Positions 17,647 to 26,792 of a DNA stretch of 64,000 bases are shown piece after piece. The notes under the pieces were generated by a model, which was not told where the DNA came from, did not search any database, and was given only the letters and a program-made list of their open reading frames with translations. This DNA comes from Crocinitomicaceae bacterium. GTDB taxonomy: Bacteria > Bacteroidota > Bacteroidia > Flavobacteriales_D > Crocinitomicaceae. Numbering within the stretch: the stretch's first letter is position 1; each line of letters starts with the position of its first letter. Position numbers and translations under genes: made by a program. The DNA lies in assembly GCA_022447665.1 (NCBI GenBank), contig JAKVAQ010000003.1:39159-103158 (forward strand), written 5' to 3'.

Positions 17647-18384
17647 TTAATATTTCCAAACTTCTTCGGAGTGTACCCAGCCTTGGACTTGGCCTAATTT
17701 AATTTCCAAAAAGCCTTCAGTAGAATTCATTATCTCAAAAACAGTTCCTTCATTTAAGGAAGCTATTGATGAGGCACTTGAAGTTGGGTTTGAATAAATT
17801 TCAACGGTTTTATTGATAACAACTGCATTGTTTTCAACTTGTAAGCGGTTTGTATGGAAATAACTTAAGAATATCGATAACACTAACAAGAAGCCAAATA
17901 CCCATGCCCCGTAAAAGCTAAAGGTCTTTAAAAGATTGTTTTGAGATCTGAATTTCAGGAGAATTAAAATAGATAAGAAAACTGAAAATATAATTCCAGC
18001 GTAAGCCCAGAAATTTTGCGAACGACCAAAGGCCATACCTTCGAACCAACGCATTAAACTACGCTCATATAACTCAACATCATCCGAGATTTGCGTCTCT
18101 AGGAATTCTAAGTCCGCGATAATTTGATCATCAGAAGGATCAACCTTTAATCCCATTTGGTAAGCCCAGACTGACTTTCCAAGACTATCAAGTTCAAAAT
18201 AGGTTCTACCGATGTTACTATAGACACCACTGGAATGATTTCCTTTTTGAATTTCTTTTTTGAATAAAACCAATGCTATTTCGTAATTGCCTGCATTATA
18301 TTCTTTCACGCCCTTTTCAAAGTCATTTCCGAAAGCAAATACTGACGTCAGTATGAAAATCCCTATGAGTAATACTCTATTCAT
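17647..18384 (-). CDS. batE: BatE: TPR and SH3-domain membrane protein
   Basis: A 245-residue protein with a signal peptide or anchor, two to three TPR motifs (about residues 20-100), two membrane helices near 125-143 and 150-172, and an SH3-like domain at the end (KTVEIYSNPTS to GWVHSEEVWKY). This is the BatE layout of the Bacteroides aerotolerance cluster. The role of Bat proteins is not settled; they are placed in envelope stress or oxygen tolerance. It is the last gene of an eight-gene minus-strand operon, overlapping batD by one base and ending at the shared terminator. Confidence 0.85.
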   Translation of the reverse strand: MNRVLLIGIFILTSVFAFGNDFEKGVKEYNAGNYEIALVLFKKEIQKGNHSSGVYSNIGRTYFELDSLGKSVWAYQMGLKVDPSDDQIIADLEFLETQISDDVELYERSLMRWFEGMAFGRSQNFWAYAGIIFSVFLSILILLKFRSQNNLLKTFSFYGAWVFGFLLVLSIFLSYFHTNRLQVENNAVVINKTVEIYSNPTSSASSIASLNEGTVFEIMNSTEGFLEIKLGQVQGWVHSEEVWKY

Positions 18385-20060
18385 TAAACAACGCGATTTA
18401 AATCATTAATTAAGACTTTTACTTCGTGAGCTACACCAGATAAATCAGATTGCGCAATGGGTGCATAAGCCGACATTTCCAGTTTATTCCAAAGAGATTT
18501 AAACTTACCCTTCAATTCCTCACTAACACCTTTACTTTCTATAGCAGTCAAAAGTGAAACCTCAGTGATATTTGCTCTAGACAAGCCAAGTTTAACCATC
18601 ATAAAATCTTCCAACACTCCCTTCAATTTTTGCGAAGCATTCGATTCAATCAGATTTATTTGCTGAATTTGCTTAATGGCTGTATTAGCTGCCGATCTAC
18701 GCTTACCCCTTAATAATTGCTCTTCCGATAAATTGGCTCTAGAACGTTTGTACAATAAAAAAGCACTTATCAATAGTAGAGGACTTATGCTTCCTCCAAC
18801 GTGCAGCAATCCACCGAATAACTCATTCTCCTTGCTGTTAATTTTATGTTCTTCGGTCACTCCAGAAAGCGACGTTTGCCCTGAATAAGATTTCTCTACG
18901 CGGTTCTTATAGACCTTACCATAATCTTCATTTCCCGAATTCACAGTTATCGTCATCTTATCCGTACCAACTAGTTCGTACTTTTCAGTATTGTAATTGA
19001 AAAAAGCAAGTGCAAAGGGTTGAACATCAAATTCACCTGCTTCTTCAGGAACAATAGCGAATTTATACCTTACTTCCCCTTGGATCCCCTTTGGTGTTGC
19101 TTTTGTGTCCGTAAAAATTTCTGGATCGTGAACAAAAAATCCTTCGGGTAGCTCTAGCATGGGCTCACTCATTTGATCAAAGTTTCCAACCCCCTTTATT
19201 GTAATATCTAGATCAATTGCCTCCCCCACATTAACATTCGTCTTGGATATATCATACATTAATTCAATATCTCCAACTAAACCTTTAAAGTATTCAGGCG
19301 CCCCATTAGGTAAGGGTAAAACCTCAATTTCTAGTTTGTTCGAAATCCCCTCTAAACGTTTTACATTAAAAAAGTCTATTTCCTTCTGTAAAACACCGGT
19401 ATAAGGCATAATTTGTACTGTACCTTCTTTCGTACCATAAGCCACCTCTCGAGATAAATCTACTTGGTAATAGTTTTGGTTAGCCGAGACTACTCTATTT
19501 AACGTAATTTCTTCTCGTTTTAAATTCTCGGCTGTACCTTGTGTAATAACTTCAATACTAGAAGGCTGTTCTACCGAATAAAAGGTAGTTGTTAATATAA
19601 AAGGCTCCCCTACATACACCTTCTCTTTTGTGGAGGTAAGTTTTATATAATTCTGAATAGCGTCTGGACTTATATTGTTAAGCTGATCGGAATCCACCAC
19701 CTCAATAGTGATCTTATCACCATATATGGTTTCCTTGCCACAGGTCATTTTAGGAGCACCAATCGTGTATTTTCCTTTTTTGAGCGCTTGTAGCGTGTAG
19801 GTATATGAATATGTTGTGCTTTGGGAAGCGTTTCCATTATAATTACTGTATGATGAACTTTGTCCTACCATCGGTCCTGCTGCCACCTGAACCCCTTTAA
19901 ACTTTGGAAGATCAAGTTCACAGTTTTGATTCATAATTATTTCATACGTGAATTTCTCCCCCTCTTGCAGTACTAGTTTACTCACACCAACTTTAATAGA
20001 AGCTTGTGAGATTGCTAAGAACCCGATGAAAAGAAAACAATATATGAACAGAAACCTCAC
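18384..20060 (-). CDS. batD: BatD family protein
   Basis: A 558-residue envelope protein with a signal peptide (1-19), several beta-sandwich domains with the BatD pattern (N-terminal 'LQEGEKFTYEIIM', central 'VGEAIDLDITIKGVGNF'), one membrane helix near residue 420, and a cytoplasmic helical tail (about 440-558). BatD is thought to be a periplasmic scaffold for the VWA proteins BatA and BatB. It lies four bases after batC and overlaps batE by one base. Confidence 0.9.
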   Translation of the reverse strand: MRFLFIYCFLFIGFLAISQASIKVGVSKLVLQEGEKFTYEIIMNQNCELDLPKFKGVQVAAGPMVGQSSSYSNYNGNASQSTTYSYTYTLQALKKGKYTIGAPKMTCGKETIYGDKITIEVVDSDQLNNISPDAIQNYIKLTSTKEKVYVGEPFILTTTFYSVEQPSSIEVITQGTAENLKREEITLNRVVSANQNYYQVDLSREVAYGTKEGTVQIMPYTGVLQKEIDFFNVKRLEGISNKLEIEVLPLPNGAPEYFKGLVGDIELMYDISKTNVNVGEAIDLDITIKGVGNFDQMSEPMLELPEGFFVHDPEIFTDTKATPKGIQGEVRYKFAIVPEEAGEFDVQPFALAFFNYNTEKYELVGTDKMTITVNSGNEDYGKVYKNRVEKSYSGQTSLSGVTEEHKINSKENELFGGLLHVGGSISPLLLISAFLLYKRSRANLSEEQLLRGKRRSAANTAIKQIQQINLIESNASQKLKGVLEDFMMVKLGLSRANITEVSLLTAIESKGVSEELKGKFKSLWNKLEMSAYAPIAQSDLSGVAHEVKVLINDLNRVV

Positions 20061-20064
20061 TTAT

Positions 20065-20832
20065 TTACCAATCTTTTTTCTGTGCTTTTCCATTCGCAAC
20101 AACCTTTTCGTTGTCTAGCTTTTCTTGTAATTTCTTCTCAGCACGAAAAGCACTCTTCAATATTTTTTCGGCCTCCTCTTTTGTCATTTCTTTTGTGTAT
20201 CCTGAGCTATTATTCTCAGGACCCTCTTCATTTTGAGAGTTGTTGTTATCTCCCTGTTCTCCTCCATCTTCTTCTTGCTCATCTCCTCCATTATCTTCAT
20301 TCTCTCCGTTATTTTCAGACTCTTCACCTTCATTTCCCTCATCACCGTTTTCACCTTCATTCCCTTGTTCTCCTTCAGATTGTTGGGGTTGATTTTGTTG
20401 TTGTTCTTTCAACAATTCTTGTGCATAAGCAAGATTATACCGTGTTGATTCATCTGATGGATTCAACCTTAAGGCCTGCTTGTAAGCTTCAATAGCATCC
20501 TTAAGTTTATTAGTTACCATGTGAGTATTTCCTAAGTTATGATAGGCTTTAGCTTTATCAAAATTAGTAGGTGCCATATCGGCAAAACTAGAATAAAGTT
20601 CACCAGCCTTCTCATATTCCTCTAATCTAAAATATGCATTGGCCAAATTATAATTTGCCTTAAAATCAATTGGATTTTCATCTACTGCCTTCTGAAAATA
20701 GTAACGTGCATCTTCAAAATCCTCTGCCTCATAATTAGAGAATCCCCTGTCCATATTCTTTTTATAAAGGTCCTGACTTAAGGCATGTCCGCACCAAAAC
20801 AACATCAACCCAATGAATAAAATCCTAACCAT
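20065..20832 (-). CDS. batC: BatC: TPR protein with acidic linker
   Basis: The ATG at 20832 directly begins a signal peptide (MVRILFIGLMLFWCGHALSQ) and is preferred over an upstream ATG at 20880. Three TPR motifs (about residues 30-145, with YNLANAYFRLEEYEKAGELY and the YHNLGNTHMV type) are followed by a long Glu/Gly/Asn-rich acidic stretch and a basic C-terminal helix. This matches BatC. It overlaps the end of batB by eight bases, suggesting translational coupling. Confidence 0.85.
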   Translation of the reverse strand: MVRILFIGLMLFWCGHALSQDLYKKNMDRGFSNYEAEDFEDARYYFQKAVDENPIDFKANYNLANAYFRLEEYEKAGELYSSFADMAPTNFDKAKAYHNLGNTHMVTNKLKDAIEAYKQALRLNPSDESTRYNLAYAQELLKEQQQNQPQQSEGEQGNEGENGDEGNEGEESENNGENEDNGGDEQEEDGGEQGDNNNSQNEEGPENNSSGYTKEMTKEEAEKILKSAFRAEKKLQEKLDNEKVVANGKAQKKDW

Positions 20833-21982
20833 TGTATTCTTGTAATTTGTGAATAATTCCCGTTCTTCTTTCAGAAACAAATAAATCTCCGACCAACATT
20901 AATATTCCTATAATTAAAAACCACTGAAACTGATCTTCATATTCTGTGTAAGTCTTCGTTTCGATTTCTTTCGCTTCAATTGATTTAATGTCTTCTAAAA
21001 TACCCTCGAGGTTTACAAAAGTACCTTCAGCTCTGGTGTAAGATCCCCCTCCTTTGTTCGCAACAGCAATTAACATATCTTCATTTAATTTTGTGTACAC
21101 TGTCTCTCCGAAGGCATCTTTTTTAAGGCCTTGCATTTTACCTTTAACAATATCTGGTATAGGTGTTTCTTTGGTTGTTGCTAAACCTATGGTGCTGACA
21201 ATTACATTGTTTTCCCTAGCTCTTTCAGCGGCAATCTCGGCACCGCCCTCATGATCTTCTCCATCAGACATAACGATAATGGCTTTATTCACCCCATTTT
21301 CCATATCAAACGATGTCATTGCTTTATCAATAGCAACACCAATGGCAGTTCCTTGGTTCGTCATCATTTCAGGCGACACAGAATTCAAGAATATTTTGGC
21401 AGAACCATAGTCATTCGTTAAAGGAACCTGAATAAAAGCATCACCAGCGAATACAATGAGACCTACGCGATCATTATGCATGTTTGAAAAGAACTGATCA
21501 ATTGCCATTTTAGCTACATCTAGCCTACTCCTTTTGCGATCTAGATCAAGAGCTCTCATAGAGTTTGAAATGTCCAAACAAACCATAACTTCAATTCCTT
21601 CGGCAACAGCTTTTGCAGTTCCTTTTCCATATTGAGGATTTGCTAACCCAAGAATAAAAAAGACTATCGCATTTCTAAAAAGGAAATACTTTAAGAAAGT
21701 CTTGAAAGAAGAAATTGGAATGGTTAAATAGGTTAATAAACGGCTTGAAGCTAAGGTGCTTGTTTTTCTATTTCTCCAACGGTATAGCAATAGAAAAGCC
21801 ATTGCAAACAGCGGAACAATCCATAAAAAGAAAAGGTAAATTGGCTCTTCAAAACGAAAAGCATCTACGTTATTCTCCAAATAATAAACAGACGAAAAGT
21901 ATACACCCCAGAACAGCAATTCCCATCCTGCAATAGCCAGAAGGATGAGCTTCATTTTATATGTATAATTCCGCTGTTCCAT
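20825..21982 (-). CDS. batB: BatB: VWA-domain membrane protein
   Basis: A 385-residue membrane protein with N-terminal helices (about 13-31, 48-66, 102-115), a von Willebrand A domain, and a final helix near 354-370. The metal-dependent adhesion site is complete: Asp137-x-Ser139-x-Ser141, the Thr in VPLTNDY, and Asp in VMSDGEDHEGG. It is a paralogue of the BatA protein encoded just upstream, with which it abuts without a gap. Confidence 0.9.
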   Translation of the reverse strand: MEQRNYTYKMKLILLAIAGWELLFWGVYFSSVYYLENNVDAFRFEEPIYLFFLWIVPLFAMAFLLLYRWRNRKTSTLASSRLLTYLTIPISSFKTFLKYFLFRNAIVFFILGLANPQYGKGTAKAVAEGIEVMVCLDISNSMRALDLDRKRSRLDVAKMAIDQFFSNMHNDRVGLIVFAGDAFIQVPLTNDYGSAKIFLNSVSPEMMTNQGTAIGVAIDKAMTSFDMENGVNKAIIVMSDGEDHEGGAEIAAERARENNVIVSTIGLATTKETPIPDIVKGKMQGLKKDAFGETVYTKLNEDMLIAVANKGGGSYTRAEGTFVNLEGILEDIKSIEAKEIETKTYTEYEDQFQWFLIIGILMLVGDLFVSERRTGIIHKLQEYNG

Positions 21983-23014
21983 TTAAACAACGCTTTTTAA
22001 TAGTGTATAATTCAAAGTTCTGTTCAATAAAATCAACACAAGTCCCCAAAACAACAACCCATAGTAATGCTCCGGAGGGTTCATTCTGTATTCAAGTACT
22101 TTAACTTTCGATTTTTCTAACAAATCTATCTCATCGTAGATGGCGCGTAATCGTTCCTCATCTGTTGCTCTAAAATATTTACCCCCAGTGGTGTTGGCAA
22201 TTTTTGTAAGTAACTCTTCATCAATTTCTACAGGACGTTTATCATAAATCACCTCTCCAAAAAAACTAGAAATTGGAACTTCTGCCATACCCTTCGTTCC
22301 AACACCAATAGTATAAACACATACGCCATATTGTTTTGCTACTCTGGCCGCGTCCATTGGATCGATATCGCCTGAATTATTCATTCCATCGGTAAGCAGA
22401 ATAACAACTTTACTTTTAGCATCACTTTCAATGAGTCGATTAACAGATACAGCCAAACCCGTCCCAATTGCAGTTCCCGGCGTAACCATTCCGGTTTCAA
22501 TATCTTCAAATAAATCAATTAGCAATTCATGATCATTGGTCAGAGGAACCTGGGTAAACGCCTCCCCTTCATAAACTACAAGCCCTATTCTATCACTCGG
22601 TCGTTCTTCAATAAATTCGATACCTACTTTTTTGGCCGATTCCAAACGGTCGGGTTTAAAGTCTCTTGCCAACATAGAACTTGAAACATCCATTGCAATT
22701 ACAATATCAATTCCTTCTATATTTTTCTTTTTGTAGTCTTCTATATCTTTAGGTAAATAAGGTCTAGCCAAGGCCAGAATCACAAAGGTCAAACCAGCTA
22801 AAAGCAACAGCCAATTTGTGTAGCGAATGATTTGTAGACCAGAGAAATAACTTTTGTTGAATGCTTTTGTATTTGAAAGATTTACAAATCGCATCCCTTT
22901 TCGATCGCTATATACTAACCAAAAACCTAGGGCCGGTATAAGCAATAGCAACCATAGCGCCAACTTAAAGGTGTACTCATACTCAAACACTGCTATGTTC
23001 ATGATTTCGCTCAC
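21983..23014 (-). CDS. batA: BatA: VWA-domain membrane protein
   Basis: A 343-residue protein with two N-terminal membrane helices (about 17-34, 66-84), a VWA domain and a C-terminal helix. The MIDAS motif is Asp109-x-Ser111-x-Ser113, with VPLTNDH and LLTDGMNNSGD as the other loops. The ATG at 23014 overlaps the preceding gene by four bases; a second ATG four codons in is also possible. VWA proteins in these operons are thought to work with the MoxR ATPase as a chaperone-like pair. Confidence 0.9.
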   Translation of the reverse strand: MSEIMNIAVFEYEYTFKLALWLLLLIPALGFWLVYSDRKGMRFVNLSNTKAFNKSYFSGLQIIRYTNWLLLLAGLTFVILALARPYLPKDIEDYKKKNIEGIDIVIAMDVSSSMLARDFKPDRLESAKKVGIEFIEERPSDRIGLVVYEGEAFTQVPLTNDHELLIDLFEDIETGMVTPGTAIGTGLAVSVNRLIESDAKSKVVILLTDGMNNSGDIDPMDAARVAKQYGVCVYTIGVGTKGMAEVPISSFFGEVIYDKRPVEIDEELLTKIANTTGGKYFRATDEERLRAIYDEIDLLEKSKVKVLEYRMNPPEHYYGLLFWGLVLILLNRTLNYTLLKSVV

Positions 23015-23937
23015 TCTTCCTTCATTGTTCGTTTCACAAAATCAATGGACTTATTCAATGCTGTTTCTCCATCTTCTTCTCTCGGCTTAACCTTCGCAAA
23101 TTTCACCATGTCCGCCTGATTCAAGATGCTTTGCAAATACGCCTTATCTTCCTCAGATATATCCGCATGCATTAGATTCTGAATGATTTCTCGCGTGGTT
23201 TGCTCCATAGCATATATGGAGAACCTATCTTCTAGATATTTCCTTACAGTATCTGTTAACTCCGAATAATACTGCTTCTTATTCTCTGCTTGCCAAGCCT
23301 TAGTTTTTAGCAATCTGTTCAATGCAGCGAGGGCTGGAACGTGAGCCGGTATTTTAGGTGCTGCCACTACTGGAGACTCATCAGATTTATGAGATTTAAT
23401 CCACTTACGAACACCCCAGTAAATGATAGGGATTAATAACAGTAAAAACCAAACCCCATATTCTCTTCCAAAGTCAGACAACTTTTCTTCAAAGCTGTAT
23501 TCCACTTTATACGGATTATGGATATCATAGATTCCTTTGGAAGTGTCCACCTCTACTGTTTCTACAAGCAAATAAGTTGGTTTTGTAGTGTAAGTAGAAT
23601 CATTCAATTCGATTTCTAATGGAGGGATTTCATAACGGCCTTTCTCAAACGAAGTCAGAAATAACTTCTGTTCTCGTAGGTAAGTGCTTTTATTGGAATC
23701 TATTAAGGTTTCATAGTCAATAGTTTGATCTACGATCTCAATATCATCAGTTAAATTATCGGAAAACTGAGGCCAAGCTATCACAGCATTCCCTTCAGGA
23801 TCGTCGTACGTCAAACTAAAAACAAAGGTGGTTTGCTCTCCTATTCTAATTTCAGATTGGAGCAACTGAGACTTTAACTCCTGAGCAAAAATCGCCGAAG
23901 TAAGCAATAAAAACGCTATGCTTATTCCCTTAATCAC
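23011..23937 (-). CDS. Bat-cluster single-span membrane protein of unknown function
   Basis: A 308-residue protein with a signal peptide (1-19), a periplasmic beta-rich domain (about 20-150), one membrane helix at about 161-177, and a cytoplasmic helical domain containing a DTVRKYLEDRFSI segment (about 240-250). Proteins of this layout occur between the DUF58 gene and batA in Bacteroidota. The C-terminal part resembles the cytoplasmic tail seen in BatD and DUF4381-type proteins. It probably joins the same membrane complex. Four-base overlaps on both sides tie it to the operon. Confidence 0.7.
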   Translation of the reverse strand: MIKGISIAFLLLTSAIFAQELKSQLLQSEIRIGEQTTFVFSLTYDDPEGNAVIAWPQFSDNLTDDIEIVDQTIDYETLIDSNKSTYLREQKLFLTSFEKGRYEIPPLEIELNDSTYTTKPTYLLVETVEVDTSKGIYDIHNPYKVEYSFEEKLSDFGREYGVWFLLLLIPIIYWGVRKWIKSHKSDESPVVAAPKIPAHVPALAALNRLLKTKAWQAENKKQYYSELTDTVRKYLEDRFSIYAMEQTTREIIQNLMHADISEEDKAYLQSILNQADMVKFAKVKPREEDGETALNKSIDFVKRTMKEE

Positions 23938-24800
23938 CCTCTTCGTTTAAACAAGTTTTTTAGTGGCTTGATATAGTCTTCATTTGTATACAACTCAACT
24001 GAATCGACTTTACTCCGCTTAAAGATTTCAGCAATTTTTTCATCATGAGCTTTGGCTACTTCTTTGTAACGGTGACGCCATTTTTTCGAAGAAGTATTTA
24101 CCCATGTCGTTTCACCAGATTCAAGGTTTCTCCATTTTACTAAGCCAAGATTTGGAAGATTTTCCTCTGCAGCGTCTTTCGTTTTTATCGCAATTAGATC
24201 ATGTTTTCTACTTGCTATTTTAACCGCCTTCTCAATGTTCTCATCTTGAAAGTCACTTAGCACAAAAGCGATAGAACGCTTATTTACCATTTTGGTGAAA
24301 TAGCTCAAAGCCTCTGAGATATTTGTTTTAGTTCCTTTTGGTTTTAGGGAAATCAGTTCTCGTATAATCCTGAGGATATGTGTTTTACCTTTTTTTGGTG
24401 GAATAAACTTTTCAATTTGATCAGAGAACATAAGTAGCCCTATTCGATCATTATTACTCACCGCCGAGAAGGCAAGAACAGCGCATAATTCAGTAATAAG
24501 TTCTCTTTTCAGTTGATCATTCGTACCAAACATTTCAGAAGCAGAAACATCAACAAGCAGCATCACTGTTAATTCACGTTCTTCTTCAAAAACCTTTACA
24601 TGGGTTTCGTTTAAACGCGCAGTTACATTCCAATCAATGGTTCTAATATCATCGCCAACAGCATAATCACGAACTTCACTAAAGGCCATTCCTCTCCCCT
24701 TGAATGCCGAATGGTATTCACCTGAAAAAATTTGAGAAGAAAGTCCTTTTGACTTAATCTCAATCTTCTTTACTTTTTTTATGAGTTCGCTGGTCTCCAT
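23934..24800 (-). CDS. DUF58 domain protein of the MoxR-Bat operon
   Basis: A 288-residue cytoplasmic protein. The DUF58 signature AVGDDIRTIDWNVTAR is at residues 47-62, followed by the strand VMLLVDVSAS (79-88), where Asp84-x-Ser86-x-Ser88 makes a VWA-like metal site. The family is found next to MoxR ATPases and is thought to link the ATPase to the VWA proteins. It starts 36 bases after moxR ends. Confidence 0.9.
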   Translation of the reverse strand: METSELIKKVKKIEIKSKGLSSQIFSGEYHSAFKGRGMAFSEVRDYAVGDDIRTIDWNVTARLNETHVKVFEEERELTVMLLVDVSASEMFGTNDQLKRELITELCAVLAFSAVSNNDRIGLLMFSDQIEKFIPPKKGKTHILRIIRELISLKPKGTKTNISEALSYFTKMVNKRSIAFVLSDFQDENIEKAVKIASRKHDLIAIKTKDAAEENLPNLGLVKWRNLESGETTWVNTSSKKWRHRYKEVAKAHDEKIAEIFKRSKVDSVELYTNEDYIKPLKNLFKRRG

Positions 24801-24836
24801 TAATCCTCAGTAGGGAAAGATTTAATGTGTTTATTA

Positions 24837-25847
24837 CTATGGAACTTCAACAACATCCATGATTCTTTTCACGATTTCAGATTGAGAAATCTCCTCGGCC
24901 TCTGCTTCGTATGTTAAACCAATTCTATGACGTAATACATCAGGACAAACCGCTCTTACATCTTCCGGAATTACAAATCCTCTATGATTAATGAAGGCAT
25001 AAGCTTTTGCTGCAATAGCCATGTTAATTGATGCACGTGGAGAAGCTCCTACACTAATCATATGCTTAAGATCGCCTAATCCATGTTCTTCTGGATTACG
25101 TGTTGCAAAAACTAGATCCACAATGTATTTTTCAATTTTTTCGTCTAGGTAAATTTCCTTCACCAAATCTTTGGCTCTTAGAATCTCATCTAGACTAACC
25201 ACTACATTTGGTTTTGGAAACCCTTGTGGCGATATATTGTGCCGAACAATTAGTTTTTCTTCTTCTTTACTCGGATAATCCAAAAATACTTTCAACATAA
25301 AACGGTCTACTTGTGCTTCAGGTAAAGGATAGGTACCTTCTTGTTCTACAGGGTTTTGTGTAGCCATAACTAAGAAAGGCTTGGGTAAATCATAAGTATT
25401 ATCCCCTAATGTAACCTGGCGTTCCTGCATTGCCTCAAGTAATGCAGATTGTACCTTGGCAGGTGCTCTGTTAATCTCATCCGCAAGAATAAAATTGGCG
25501 AATATTGGACCCTGCTTAACAGAAAATTCTTCCTTTTTCTGATTATAAATCATTGTTCCAATAATATCCGCCGGCAATAAATCTGGTGTAAACTGGATTC
25601 GATTAAAATCTGCACCAATAGCCTCTGAAAGTGTCTTAATTGCTAAGGTTTTTGCTAGTCCAGGCACTCCTTCCAATAGAATATGTCCATCTGCCAATAA
25701 ACCAATCATTAATCGGTCTATCATATACTTTTGACCTACTATTACTTTAGATATTTCATCGTTCAGTTTAGTAAGGAATTGACTTCCCTGTTGAATTTTC
25801 ACGTTCAACTCTTCTATACTAACTGCCGCATTTTCAGTATTTTCCAC
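24837..25847 (-). CDS. MoxR-type AAA+ ATPase
   Basis: A 336-residue AAA+ protein with Walker A GVPGLAKT (60-67), Walker B Ile-Leu-Ala-Asp123-Glu124-Ile-Asn, and the MoxR phrase 'ALLEAMQERQVTLGD'; the lid domain contains 'VGASPRASINM'. It heads the operon moxR-DUF58-orf308-batABCDE and is expected to act as a chaperone for the VWA proteins. A -7 element lies at 25901-25908, giving a leader of roughly 47 bases. Confidence 0.93.
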   Translation of the reverse strand: MENTENAAVSIEELNVKIQQGSQFLTKLNDEISKVIVGQKYMIDRLMIGLLADGHILLEGVPGLAKTLAIKTLSEAIGADFNRIQFTPDLLPADIIGTMIYNQKKEEFSVKQGPIFANFILADEINRAPAKVQSALLEAMQERQVTLGDNTYDLPKPFLVMATQNPVEQEGTYPLPEAQVDRFMLKVFLDYPSKEEEKLIVRHNISPQGFPKPNVVVSLDEILRAKDLVKEIYLDEKIEKYIVDLVFATRNPEEHGLGDLKHMISVGASPRASINMAIAAKAYAFINHRGFVIPEDVRAVCPDVLRHRIGLTYEAEAEEISQSEIVKRIMDVVEVP

Positions 25848-25900
25848 GCTGGTTCTTTTATTGTTTTCTGTTTGTTAAAAACAGTGTAGTTCTAACTAAA

Positions 25901-25908
25901 CAAAGTTA
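25901..25908 (-). promoter_or_regulatory. -7 element for the moxR-bat operon (TAACTTTG)
   Basis: Minus-strand TAACTTTG is an exact TAnnTTTG match 53 bases before the moxR ATG. No TTG is found at the normal -33 distance, so the promoter may be weak or activator-dependent. Confidence 0.4.
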
Positions 25909-25979
25909 ACCCCAGTGTACGCGGATAAAGGGATTGCGGCTGTTAAATTTTGTTAAGCAAAATTTAGATTTTAGAAGAA

Positions 25980-26792
25980 TTAACAAGATGCTTTATAGGC
26001 ATTAACAGCATTTCTAACAGAGCCATGTTTCTCGAGAAGCTCTGCTGCTAATTCGCGATTTATGCCAGTTTCGTCCATAATCATTCTAACTCCACGATCC
26101 ACTAACTTGTTATTGCTCAACTGCATGTCCACCATTTTATTCCCTTTGACCTTTCCAAGACCAATCATTACAGAAGTAGAGATCATATTTAAAACTAGCT
26201 TTTGAGCTGTACCAGATTTCATTCGCGTTGAACCCGTAACAAACTCAGGCCCTACAACAGGCGTAATAGGATGCTGAGCTAACTCGCACAATGGTGACGA
26301 AGGGTTGCATGAAAGCCCTGCAGTTGCAATTCCATTTTCGTTTGCTTTTTCGATAGCGCCCAATACATAAGGTGTTGTACCAGAAGCGGCAATCCCCACC
26401 AAACTATCGTTAGAACTAATATTGTGTTCTTGAAGATCCTTCCAACCTTGATTTGTATCATCCTCGGCAAATTCAACAGCCTTTCGCATTGCCTTATCGC
26501 CTCCGGCCATTAAACCAATAACTAAACCATGATCAACTCCAAAGGTAGGAGGACATTCAGAAGCGTCAACTATACCCAGCCTTCCACTAGTACCTGCTCC
26601 AATGTAAAATAATCGACCACCTTTTTTCATTCTACCAACAACTTCTTTTACAAAGGCTTCAATTGAAGGTATAACCTTCTCAACAGCAACGGCCACTTTC
26701 TTATCTTCTTTATTGATATTCGCTAAAAGTTCAAGAGGAGACATTTTCTCCAAATGGTCATACTCAGAACTAGATTCTGTAATTTTTTTCAT
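25980..26792 (-). CDS. murQ: N-acetylmuramic acid 6-phosphate etherase
   Basis: A 270-residue SIS-domain lyase. The motif GAGTSGRLGIVDASECPPTFG begins at residue 65. Catalytic candidates Glu79 and Glu110 are 31 residues apart, as in E. coli MurQ (Glu83 and Glu114). A second motif, 'TGSTRMKSGTAQKLVLN', is also present. It splits the lactyl ether of MurNAc-6-phosphate during recycling of cell-wall sugars. No murR, murP or anmK is adjacent. It overlaps the upstream oxidoreductase by four bases, an unusual partner. Confidence 0.95.
   Translation of the reverse strand: MKKITESSSEYDHLEKMSPLELLANINKEDKKVAVAVEKVIPSIEAFVKEVVGRMKKGGRLFYIGAGTSGRLGIVDASECPPTFGVDHGLVIGLMAGGDKAMRKAVEFAEDDTNQGWKDLQEHNISSNDSLVGIAASGTTPYVLGAIEKANENGIATAGLSCNPSSPLCELAQHPITPVVGPEFVTGSTRMKSGTAQKLVLNMISTSVMIGLGKVKGNKMVDMQLSNNKLVDRGVRMIMDETGINRELAAELLEKHGSVRNAVNAYKASC

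Noticed and set aside
20082..20495. Plus-strand open frame of 137 residues opposite batC
   Set aside because: Antisense shadow of the Glu/Gly/Asn-rich linker; composition (His, Leu, Phe runs) is not protein-like.
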